Positions 8,226 through 16,891 of a stretch of DNA of 64,000 nt are shown here, piece after piece. The translations under genes and the position numbers were made by a program. Source of the DNA: CAYZMS01 sp964479625 (lineage in GTDB: Bacteria > Bacteroidota > Bacteroidia > Chitinophagales > Saprospiraceae); the NCBI GenBank assembly GCA_964479625.1, contig CAYZMS010000017.1, forward strand, positions 1 to 64,000. The letters run 5' to 3'. The notes beneath the pieces were generated by a model. The model was not told where the DNA came from, made no database searches, and saw only the letters and a list, made by a program, of their open reading frames with translations. Each line of letters opens with the position of its first letter. Positions within the stretch are counted from its first letter, which is position 1.

Positions 8226-11200
8226 ATGTGCACAAAGATTGGAAAAGTAAGCAAAACAAAGGGGTGGCGTAGCCTATGGGCTTCGACCATCCTGTTGCGA
8301 GTGCTGCTGCTGGTAAGTTGCCTGGGAGGCGTAACAACAATCGCCCAAGCCCAGTGCACACTGGTATGCAAAAAAACTTCTTTTGATCATCCGTTCGAAC
8401 TGGCGGTCGATCAAAACTGCGGTGCAGTAATTGTTCCCGATCTAATCCTCGAATCTCCGGAGTCTTGTCCTGGGGACAAAACGATCACTGTATTGAGTGA
8501 ACAAAACCAACAGATTGCTATCGGTATGAATGAATTGCAGGTCGACCTTTCCGATTATATTGGAGAGTACATACAGATCCGAATTCAGAATTCGGCGACC
8601 GGGCAGTCCTGTACCTCCGTAGCCTGGGTGATGGATAACATTCCTCCGGTACTGGTATGTGAGGATGTAGTCATCAACTGTGGAGCCGATACCAGTGTGG
8701 CCTCCGTCGGTATGCCAGATATCCTGGATAATTGCGGCATTCTTCGGGTGGTTAATTATGAAGATAAAGTAATAAAAGCGGAATGCATTGAAGATTATGC
8801 AGTTCTCATCGAACGCTATTGGTATGCGGAGGATGGCTCTGGCAATGCCGGTTCCTGTATCCAGCGCATCTTTCTGGAGCGACCAGGCCTGGAGAACATA
8901 CAATTTCCTCCTGAAAATGTAATTGTTTATTGTGATGATCCGGATACGTCCCCGGATAATGTCGGCAGGCCTATCGTGGATAGGGATAGAGAGCTTTCCT
9001 TTATCTCAAAACCGGAATTCTGCGGAATAAGTATGGGGTTTCAGGATGATACCACCTTCACCTGCCACGGGGTTGGTCTGACCATCGTGCGTACCTGGCG
9101 GGTAGTGGTAAACTGTACCAGTGAGACGGAAACTTTCGAACAGATCATTCAGGTAAAAGATACCACCTCGCCTACTATTATTTGCCCTGCTGACCAGGTG
9201 GTGAAAACCAATACAGGAACCTGCTATGCAACCTTGACTTTACCCAAACCAAACATTTTCGATAATTGTGATCCCGACCCCACTTTTGTGGTAACTACCT
9301 CCTGGGGAGATGCCGGAGTTGGGCCACATCGCTTTGTTCCCGTTGGGACTCACACCATAACTTATATGGCTCTTGATGCCTGCGGAAATACCCAAATGTG
9401 TACCATGCAATTAGAAGTAGTGGATGGCGAAGAACCAACAGCTGTTTGTGACGATCAGTTGCAAGTTAGCTTGACAACGGGTGGAGTAGCCTTTTTATAC
9501 GCTGAAGACCTGGATGAAGGATCCTACGATAACTGTGCCAAGAACCTGTACTTCAAAGCCCGCAGAATGGAAACCGGGGCATGTGACCGGATAAATGGGG
9601 ACGACTCTCCTCAATCTGGATATCAGGAGTGGTTCGATGACAAGGTGATTTTATGCTGTGAAGACATTGATGCCAGCCCCATTCAGGTTCTTTTACGGGT
9701 TTATCAGATCTCGCCTGGGCAGGGACCGGTCGATCCAGACCGGGAAACCGGCGATGGTGACCTGGCTGGCCAGTTTAACGAATGTTGGGCCAATGTAGTG
9801 GTTGAAGATAAATTGCCGCCTTCCATGCGATGCCCTGATCCCGAAACCGTTGATTGTACGGAAGACCTTTCCGATTTGAGTATCTTCGGAGACCCGGTAG
9901 TAGCCGATAATTGTTCCTTCACGCTCGAAGAAACCCCCGAGTTTAACCTGGATAAATGTGGAACGGGTACCATCCGACGCTTCTTCAAAGCAACGGATCC
10001 TTCCGGAAACAGTAACCAGTGTACCCAAACGATCACCGTGATCAATGGTGATACCCTGGTGGAAAATGATATCATCTGGCCATTGGATTATACGACCAGT
10101 CAGTGTGGAGCTTCTGTTGACCCCAAAAATCTCCCGGCCGGCTTTAATAAACCGGTGATCATTGGAGGAGGGTGTTCTGATATTGCCATTTCAAGGGAAG
10201 ATCAGGTATTTAAAATTTCCTATCCGGCATGTTATAAGATTTTCAGGTACTGGGCGGTAGTCGATTGGTGCTCCTATGATGAAAATGACCCTGCCTCCAG
10301 CCTTTTTGAACATGTCCAGGTGATTAAGGTAGAAGATAGAAATGCACCGGTTCTGGAATGTCCGGATGTAGTTACTGCTGATCTGACGGAAGGCTGTGAG
10401 TCTACTTTTGTAGATATGGATCCCATTTCTGCAGGGGATTGTGATCCCAACCTGATCATCGAAAGTGATTCGCCCTTTGCCCTGGAAGGAGGAGCAGATG
10501 CAAGTGGCAACTATCCCCTTGGGTCGACCATTGTCACCTTTACTGCTTCCGACGGATGTGGTAATACTTCCGAGTGTGAGGTTAGGATCGATGTAATCGA
10601 CAAAAAACCTCCGGTACCGGTCTGTATCTCCGGCCTTTCGGTGAGCCTGGCCAGAATGAACGGGGACATAATGGCCATGTTACATGCCGAAACGTTCAAT
10701 GGAAAAACGGTAGATAATTGTGACGACCCTGATGAAATTGAATTTACTATTCGAAAGGGAGTTGGGGGTAGTCCTCAAACCCCTCCCACAGCGACCCAAA
10801 TTGCCTTTACCTGTGATGAATTAGGACGCCAGTCAGTGGAAGTTTGGGCCAGGGATAAGGCTGGGAACTACGACTTTTGTACTACCTATGTGGAGATTCA
10901 GGATAACAGTAATTTGTGCCCGGACCAATCTCCTGCTACCGCTCTGATTGCCGGTGATATTGCAACCGAAGATGGAAAGGATGTAGAATCCGTTCAGGTT
11001 GAAATACGGGCAGGAGATACCTACGAAGCCATGACCGGAGTGGATGGGTATTTTGAAATGGGTGACATTCCCACAGGAAGGGACATTGTGATCGTTCCAA
11101 GGAAAATGGATGAACCAGTGAATGGGGTATCCACCTTTGACCTGATCCTTATTTCGAAGCACATCCTGGGGATACAGCGCCTGACCTCACCCTTCCAATT

Positions 11201-12194
11201 GATTGCTGCGGACGTGGATGGAAACGGAAATATTACTACCCTGGACCTGATCAGGCTTCGAAAATTGATCCTTAACCAGGATCAAAGCTTCTCGAACGGC
11301 AACCACCCCTGGCGATTTATTGACGCCAATTTCAACTTCCCTGAAGGAGAAAACCCCTTGAAAGTGGATTATCCCGAATTCATTTTACGAGAAAACTTCA
11401 TTGAAGACGAGTTCCAATCCAACTTTGTGGCAGTGAAGGTAGGGGATATAAATGGATCCGTGGTACCTAATAGTTTGCTGGCCGGTCAGGCTCGCAGTAC
11501 TGATGGGGAATTGATCCTGAAAACAGAAGACCGGGCCTTTAAAGCAGGTGAAACTTTTAACGTAACCATATTGGGTACAGCATTACAAAAGGTAGTAGGC
11601 TTTCAGTTTACCCTGGATTTTGAAGAGCGCTTACTGGAGTTTGTCAGCCTTGACCGGGGGCCAATCCCGGGGCTTGGGGACGATAGTTTCGGAGTGGACG
11701 CTGAAGAAGATGGAAATGTGATCATCAGTTGGGATAACGATCAGGCTGGGCTAAACGGAGAAGAAGAACTATTTACCCTTACCTTCCGGGCTTTGCAGGA
11801 TGGAGATCTGTTCCATGCCTTGAAGCTGGACGATCAGCCAGCACTTTCGGAAGCTTACGGAAAAGAAGGTGGTCTGCTCCAGGTTTTACTGACCTTTGAA
11901 GGAAAAGATCTTCTGGACGGTGGGGAGTTCCAATTGTATCCTAGCTATCCCAACCCATTCGAACAACAAACCTTGATCAGCTTCCTGCTACCCAAAGGAG
12001 AAGATGTTCTGCTACAGGTTTTTGATCCTGCGGGAAGGGAGGTATACCGACATCAAGCTCGGTTTTCAGCCGGTTATAATGAATGGCCCGTAAAACGGCA
12101 GGACCTGAAGGTAAATGGAATGTACTACTACCGGCTACGGGCCGGAGAGTACACTGGTACTGGCAAAATGGTACTCGGAGGGGTTCAACCCTAA
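8226..12194 (+). CDS. Large HYR-like T9SS protein with dockerin-like and cohesin-like modules
   Basis: 1322 residues. The N-terminus carries a signal sequence (hydrophobic LLRVLLLVSCLGG, cleavage near AQAQ). About eight HYR-like/Ig-like modules follow, rich in paired cysteines (I/T-xCP, DNC, ATDxxGN, CTQTITV). Residues about 920-960 look like a carboxypeptidase-regulatory-like fold. Residues about 963-1020 are dockerin-like: NGVSTFDLILISKHIL, then DVDGNGNITTLDLIRLRKLI, the second with a full calcium-loop pattern (D, D, N, N, D). Residues about 1095-1220 are cohesin-like without cysteines. The last 85 residues are a type A sorting domain (YPSYPNPF start, YYYRLRAGEY end). A tandem paralogue lies at 12529. 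It should be a secreted or surface structural protein. Its partner and function are unknown. Confidence 0.88.
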   Translation: MCTKIGKVSKTKGWRSLWASTILLRVLLLVSCLGGVTTIAQAQCTLVCKKTSFDHPFELAVDQNCGAVIVPDLILESPESCPGDKTITVLSEQNQQIAIGMNELQVDLSDYIGEYIQIRIQNSATGQSCTSVAWVMDNIPPVLVCEDVVINCGADTSVASVGMPDILDNCGILRVVNYEDKVIKAECIEDYAVLIERYWYAEDGSGNAGSCIQRIFLERPGLENIQFPPENVIVYCDDPDTSPDNVGRPIVDRDRELSFISKPEFCGISMGFQDDTTFTCHGVGLTIVRTWRVVVNCTSETETFEQIIQVKDTTSPTIICPADQVVKTNTGTCYATLTLPKPNIFDNCDPDPTFVVTTSWGDAGVGPHRFVPVGTHTITYMALDACGNTQMCTMQLEVVDGEEPTAVCDDQLQVSLTTGGVAFLYAEDLDEGSYDNCAKNLYFKARRMETGACDRINGDDSPQSGYQEWFDDKVILCCEDIDASPIQVLLRVYQISPGQGPVDPDRETGDGDLAGQFNECWANVVVEDKLPPSMRCPDPETVDCTEDLSDLSIFGDPVVADNCSFTLEETPEFNLDKCGTGTIRRFFKATDPSGNSNQCTQTITVINGDTLVENDIIWPLDYTTSQCGASVDPKNLPAGFNKPVIIGGGCSDIAISREDQVFKISYPACYKIFRYWAVVDWCSYDENDPASSLFEHVQVIKVEDRNAPVLECPDVVTADLTEGCESTFVDMDPISAGDCDPNLIIESDSPFALEGGADASGNYPLGSTIVTFTASDGCGNTSECEVRIDVIDKKPPVPVCISGLSVSLARMNGDIMAMLHAETFNGKTVDNCDDPDEIEFTIRKGVGGSPQTPPTATQIAFTCDELGRQSVEVWARDKAGNYDFCTTYVEIQDNSNLCPDQSPATALIAGDIATEDGKDVESVQVEIRAGDTYEAMTGVDGYFEMGDIPTGRDIVIVPRKMDEPVNGVSTFDLILISKHILGIQRLTSPFQLIAADVDGNGNITTLDLIRLRKLILNQDQSFSNGNHPWRFIDANFNFPEGENPLKVDYPEFILRENFIEDEFQSNFVAVKVGDINGSVVPNSLLAGQARSTDGELILKTEDRAFKAGETFNVTILGTALQKVVGFQFTLDFEERLLEFVSLDRGPIPGLGDDSFGVDAEEDGNVIISWDNDQAGLNGEEELFTLTFRALQDGDLFHALKLDDQPALSEAYGKEGGLLQVLLTFEGKDLLDGGEFQLYPSYPNPFEQQTLISFLLPKGEDVLLQVFDPAGREVYRHQARFSAGYNEWPVKRQDLKVNGMYYYRLRAGEYTGTGKMVLGGVQP

Positions 12195-12528
12195 GAGAGA
12201 ACGTTTACGCTGAGGACTTACAGATTAAAACGTAAAAAGAGATTTCGCTTTTTCATGAACTTGCACATTTTGGTGACGGCGGAATCCACGGGGTTCCGCC
12301 TTTTTTTACTACAATTTAATTTTAGAAGAGCGCGAGGATCATTAAATATCAGTAACTTAGGGGTGTTTTGAAGGCTCCCAGGCTTTCGCCTCTTCCATTC
12401 TGGAAACCGCTATATTTTTAATATTTATATTTTTTGAAATTGGTTGTGCAAACTAAGCAGGAAAAAGATCAGTTTCAAAAAAGAAAAGAATAAAAAAATC
12501 CCTTCACGAAACTAAAAATCAGCCCGCT
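12195..12528. other. 334-base intergenic region between the two HYR-like paralogues
   Basis: No coding frame is convincing here. It holds a clear terminator hairpin at 12278-12307. The last 120 bases are very AT-rich and probably contain the promoter of the 12529 gene, but I see no exact TAnnTTTG element. Confidence 0.6.
12278..12307 (+). terminator. Rho-independent terminator after the first HYR-like gene
   Basis: A 10-pair GC-rich stem (GGCGGAATCC with GGGTTCCGCC, one G:U) with a three-base loop, followed directly by seven T. Confidence 0.88.
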
Positions 12529-15500
12529 ATGCTGAATAGTCTACTTAAATTTCTGCCCAGAGGCGGTATTCGAATCGGGTTTATGTTCACCCTTCTTTTG
12601 GGGTTGGGCCTGCCCCAAAGCTTGCGGGCACAATGCGCCCTGGCCTGCAACAAAAAATTGAACATTTCGCTGGACGAAACCTGCCAGGCACTGATCACTT
12701 ACGACATGATCCTGGAAGGAGAAGAAGCTCCCCAAACCTGTAGCCCCAATAATCCTGAATCTTTTTTGGTAGAGCTACGGCTTTCTCCCAATGCTCAACC
12801 CTTCCCGGAGCCTATCGTTACTATCGAGAACCTGGGACAACGGGTGCTTGCAAAGGTTATTCACCTTCCTTCGGGAAACAGTTGTTCCGGTGAGCTTTGG
12901 ATCAATGATGAACTACCTCCCGGACTAGATTGCCCTGAGGATATTGTAATCGAATGTGGAGAGTCCACTGCTCCAAATAACACAGGCTTACCCGAGATCA
13001 CTGAATGTCTTGAATTTGAACTGACATTCGAGGACAAGTTCGAAGACCTCTCCATGATGTGTGACGAAACCATTGCGCGAATTACTCGCTTTTTCAGGGT
13101 GACTAATGAGAATGGCCAAACTTCCACTTGTTCGCAAACGATTGAATTGCTACGGCAGGATATCGATGATGTCTTTTTCCCTTTGGACAGGGATGGAATA
13201 ACTGCTCCGGTGGAGGATTGTGCTGATTTTGACACCTCTCCAGAAAATACAGGCTATCCAAGGATCAATGGCAGCCCTATTGAAGAAGATAAAGGGTTAT
13301 GCGGCTTTTCGGTTTCCTATGAGGATGAAATTCTGGATGCCTGCGGTAGTACCTTTATCGTCGTTAGAACCTGGACGGTAGTGGACCCCTGTACCGGGGA
13401 GGTACGTCGGGATGATCAGATCATCAATGTAAAAGATAGTGAAGAACCTTCTGTAAGCTGCCCGGATACTCTCTTTGCAGGAATAGAAAACTCAGAGGAA
13501 TGTTTCGACGATATTGTTTTACCTGGACTAAATTACTCTGATAATTGCTCCCCAAATGATCAAATAACGGTCAATATCATTACGCCCTTTGGGTTGTTTA
13601 ACGGTAATGGGGCTACTATTCCAAACGTTGGGGTTGGCTGCTACGATATCATGTACATGATCACTGATGAATGCGGAAACGCTGCCATGTGTAATGTGGT
13701 ACTGTGTGTAGAAGATGAAGCTCCACCAGTAATGATCTGTGATGATGATGTGCAGATCAGCTTACCATCCAGTGGCATGGCGCAAGTTGAAGCGGAAATT
13801 TTGGCGGGTGAAAGCTATGATAATTGTTGCGGGCCGGATTTCGATGTTAAGCGCATGGGAGAACCGGATGTCTTGTTCCGCCCCGCTGTAAAGGTAGATT
13901 GTGATGACATTGGGGATGATGACCTAATGGTGATCGTTCGCGGAACGGATTGCTATGGTAATACCAACTTTTGTATGGTTCGGCTGATTGTAAGCAATAA
14001 GCTGAATCCTACCATTGAATGCCCTGATGACATTACCATTCTTTGTACGGATGATCCAGATGACCTGAATATTACCGGATTTCCAGAAACAGGCGATGCC
14101 TGCGGTGGGGACCCGGAATTCGACTATACGGATATTCCCGATCTGAATAATTGTGGGGTTGGAACCATTACCCGGATCTTTAGTATTTCCACCGGTGATC
14201 AAACCGTAAGTTGCACACAGATCATAACAGTGATCGATGAAACAGAGATTGAGGTCACCTGCCCACCGGATTATGTCTTAGAGGATTGTTTCAGCCCGAG
14301 TGATTACCTACCAGAAAACCTTCCTCCGCCCTTCAATAGGCCAATTGTAGAAGGGGACGAATGTGAAGATATCTTTGTAGGCTTTGACGATCTCATTTTA
14401 ACCGATATTGACGAAGCAGATGGGGATAGCATATGCATAAAAATTCAACGGACCTGGACGATCATCGATTGGTGTGTTTATGATCCCAGTGATCCCAACT
14501 CTGAGGGCATCTGGACCTGTATTCAGCTCATTAAGATCGAGGATGATCAGGCGCCTATATTCGATTGTCCGGATAATTTGGAGTATCTGGTTGGTGACGG
14601 TACCTGCGAGGCACTCGTAATCCTACCTGACCCAGAATTGATCGAAGAATGTGTTCCTGATCTGGTGGATATTGATATTAGCGGAGATTTTGATCAACTG
14701 GTCAACCCCAATGTACCGATCGGAATGTATGAAGTGATCTACACGGCTACTGATAATTGCGGTAATTCCAGTACGTGTACCATTAAGGTTAGTGTTCGGG
14801 ATACGGTTCCTCCTGAGGCAAATTGTATTAAGAGCATTCTGCTAATCCTGGATGAAAACGGAGAAACAGAGATCTGGGCAAGTGATACGGATGCCGGCCA
14901 CTTTGATTTTTGTACTCCGAAGGATAGTTTGCTCTTCCGTATGGGACCACCGGCCAGTCCTAATGATACTATTCCCCCGGATACCGATGCTGAATTTTAC
15001 ACCTGTGCCGATACCGGGGTATTTGTCCGGACGATCTGGGTCGGCGATCAGAGTGGTAACTGGGATAAATGCGACATTTTCCTTACCGTTCTGGATGAGG
15101 ATGGCGTATGTGAGGATGGAGGCGCCATGCTGGCAGGAGTTATTACTAATGAGGCAGGCGAAGAAGTGGAAAACGTAATGGTTAGCGTAATGAACGACAG
15201 CCTGCACCCGGCCATGTCAAAATCGGATGGCCATTTCACCTTCCCTTATCTGAGAGTTGGTAGGAATTACGATTTGAGTCCTGAAAAGAATGATGATTTT
15301 CGAAATGGGGTTTCCACCCTTGATATCATCCACCTTAATCGCCATATTTTGGGTGTCAATCCGATTACCAGTCCTTACCAATTAATCGCTGCTGATATCA
15401 ACCGTTCGGGAACTATCTCGACCCTGGATATGATTGAGTTACGGAAACTGATCCTAAACCGGATTACCCGTTTCGAAAATAATAGCTCTTGGCGTTTCAT

Positions 15501-16365
15501 TCCCAAGGCGTATGCATTTCAGGACCCAGCCAACCCCTTCCGGGAAGGCTTCCCGGAATACCTGACCGTAGAATCTTTTAGTGCTCCGAAATATAATGCT
15601 GATTTTATAGGTATAAAGATTGGGGATCTGAACCGTTCAGCTCAGCCCTCCAGTACTATTGTTCGATCTGGAGAGAATAGCCAGAGCACTTTCCTTCAAC
15701 TGGAGGACCAATATCTGGAAGCTGGCGCAACCTATTCGATCCCGGTAAAACAAAAGGGATCTGAAGCGATTCTGGGTTGGCAAATGGCTTTCCTCTACCA
15801 TTCAGATCGAATAGAGTTTATGCAAACAGTTGCTGGAATGGAAGGTATGGCCACAGACTTTGAAGTAATTCCAGCGGCAGATCGAATGACTGTTATTGGG
15901 TTTGAAAATTCCAGTAATAGAAAGGTGAAATCCAGTACGACCTTATTTTATTTAAGGGTGAAAGCGTTGAGAAACGGTTGGCTATCAGAAGCATTGCAAC
16001 CAGAATACCGAGGACTGGATCCCGAGATCTATGTTCAATCCGGATCCGAAATTATAGAACGGACTGTTGATTTCGAATTTATCCAGTTGGATGGGGCAGA
16101 ACTTGGTATTCGTTTGGGTAGTGCTTACCCCAACCCATTCCAAGAAGAGTTAATCATCCCCTTCCAATTGGCTCAGGAAGATCAGGTTTATCTGGAGGTT
16201 TGGGATCTGAATGGCCGCCTGATATTGCGGCGTCGCCAGGATATGGCTGCCGGCCAGCAGCAATTTATTATTGATGCCCAGGAGCTTCAGCAGGAAGGGC
16301 TGTATATTTTCCGCTTGCGAGGTCGTTCTGGTGAAGTCCAGGGACGAGCAATTTATCTGCGCTAA
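12529..16365 (+). CDS. Large HYR-like T9SS protein, paralogue of the upstream gene, with dockerin-like and cohesin-like modules
   Basis: 1278 residues with the same plan as the 8226 protein. It has a signal peptide (ending LRAQ, then CALACNKK like CTLVCKK in the paralogue) and a series of cysteine-rich HYR-like modules (ECPDDITILC, DNC, TDxCGNxxxC). A carboxypeptidase-regulatory-like fold (about 865-925) precedes the dockerin-like segment (about 925-983: NGVSTLDIIHLNRHIL, then DINRSGTISTLDMIELRKLI). A cohesin-like module (about 1053-1180) and a type A sorting domain (YPNPFQEE to FRLRGRSGEV) close it. The second calcium loop is weaker than in the paralogue (D, N, S, T, D). The stop is eight bases before yraN, so yraN may be translated from the same message. 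The two genes look like a tandem duplication that has since diverged. Confidence 0.88.
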   Translation: MLNSLLKFLPRGGIRIGFMFTLLLGLGLPQSLRAQCALACNKKLNISLDETCQALITYDMILEGEEAPQTCSPNNPESFLVELRLSPNAQPFPEPIVTIENLGQRVLAKVIHLPSGNSCSGELWINDELPPGLDCPEDIVIECGESTAPNNTGLPEITECLEFELTFEDKFEDLSMMCDETIARITRFFRVTNENGQTSTCSQTIELLRQDIDDVFFPLDRDGITAPVEDCADFDTSPENTGYPRINGSPIEEDKGLCGFSVSYEDEILDACGSTFIVVRTWTVVDPCTGEVRRDDQIINVKDSEEPSVSCPDTLFAGIENSEECFDDIVLPGLNYSDNCSPNDQITVNIITPFGLFNGNGATIPNVGVGCYDIMYMITDECGNAAMCNVVLCVEDEAPPVMICDDDVQISLPSSGMAQVEAEILAGESYDNCCGPDFDVKRMGEPDVLFRPAVKVDCDDIGDDDLMVIVRGTDCYGNTNFCMVRLIVSNKLNPTIECPDDITILCTDDPDDLNITGFPETGDACGGDPEFDYTDIPDLNNCGVGTITRIFSISTGDQTVSCTQIITVIDETEIEVTCPPDYVLEDCFSPSDYLPENLPPPFNRPIVEGDECEDIFVGFDDLILTDIDEADGDSICIKIQRTWTIIDWCVYDPSDPNSEGIWTCIQLIKIEDDQAPIFDCPDNLEYLVGDGTCEALVILPDPELIEECVPDLVDIDISGDFDQLVNPNVPIGMYEVIYTATDNCGNSSTCTIKVSVRDTVPPEANCIKSILLILDENGETEIWASDTDAGHFDFCTPKDSLLFRMGPPASPNDTIPPDTDAEFYTCADTGVFVRTIWVGDQSGNWDKCDIFLTVLDEDGVCEDGGAMLAGVITNEAGEEVENVMVSVMNDSLHPAMSKSDGHFTFPYLRVGRNYDLSPEKNDDFRNGVSTLDIIHLNRHILGVNPITSPYQLIAADINRSGTISTLDMIELRKLILNRITRFENNSSWRFIPKAYAFQDPANPFREGFPEYLTVESFSAPKYNADFIGIKIGDLNRSAQPSSTIVRSGENSQSTFLQLEDQYLEAGATYSIPVKQKGSEAILGWQMAFLYHSDRIEFMQTVAGMEGMATDFEVIPAADRMTVIGFENSSNRKVKSSTTLFYLRVKALRNGWLSEALQPEYRGLDPEIYVQSGSEIIERTVDFEFIQLDGAELGIRLGSAYPNPFQEELIIPFQLAQEDQVYLEVWDLNGRLILRRRQDMAAGQQQFIIDAQELQQEGLYIFRLRGRSGEVQGRAIYLR

Positions 16366-16373
16366 AGGAACAA

Positions 16374-16739
16374 ATGGATAAGAAGACGTTAGGGCGGCGG
16401 GGGGAATCCCTGGCCGCCCATTTTTTATTAAGTGAGGGGTACAGTATACTTCAGGAAAACTGGCGGTTTAGCCGCGCAGAAATTGACCTCATTGCCAGTA
16501 AGGATAACCTTTTGGTATTTGTTGAAGTAAAGACGCGGGCAAGCGATTTCTTCGGTGAGCCCGAAATGTTCGTAGATGAGAAAAAAAAGGGATTAATGGC
16601 TGAAGCAGCTGCAGTGTTTTGTGAACAATTGGGGCACCAGGGAGAAATACGATTTGACGTGATAAGTATTGTCTGGCCTTCGGGCGTAGAGCCAAAGTTA
16701 CGGCATTTACCAGATGCTTTTTTTCCTGGGTTGTTTTAG
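16374..16739 (+). CDS. yraN: YraN/UPF0102 family nuclease-fold protein
   Basis: 121 residues, normal length for the family. The opening GRRGESLAAHFL and the RAEIDLIA then VFVEVKTR motifs are the hallmarks of UPF0102. They match the acidic/lysine centre of the PD-(D/E)XK nuclease fold (E/D in the first strand, E-x-K in the second). The biological role of the family is not settled; links to recombination or nucleic-acid processing have been proposed. The ATG lies eight bases after the stop of the large surface-protein gene, which places it in that transcript although the functions seem unrelated. Confidence 0.9.
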   Translation: MDKKTLGRRGESLAAHFLLSEGYSILQENWRFSRAEIDLIASKDNLLVFVEVKTRASDFFGEPEMFVDEKKKGLMAEAAAVFCEQLGHQGEIRFDVISIVWPSGVEPKLRHLPDAFFPGLF

Positions 16740-16776
16740 AGGTGATTTATAGTATAAAACAAAACTTAATTAAAAA

Positions 16777-16810
16777 GCTGGCTCAAAAGCTAGATCGCTT
16801 TTAAGCCAGC
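16777..16810 (-). terminator. Terminator for the minus-strand propeller gene
   Basis: A 14-pair stem (16777-16790 with 16797-16810, one G:U) with a six-base loop. On the minus strand it is followed by a T-run (complement of the A-run at 16772-16776), so it fits the end of the 16892-20164 gene. Confidence 0.65.
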
Positions 16811-16831
16811 CAGGTAAACAAAATTATTATT

Positions 16832-16873
16832 GCTGTTTCAAAAAATCTTCGGCCTTTTGAAACAGCCTCTTTT
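16832..16873 (+). terminator. Probable terminator after yraN
   Basis: A perfect 12-pair stem (GCTGTTTCAAAA with its complement at 16855-16866) and a 14-base loop, followed by CTCTTTT. It sits between two convergent genes and could act on both strands. Confidence 0.6.
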
Positions 16874-16891
16874 CCATCATATATCTCCTTC

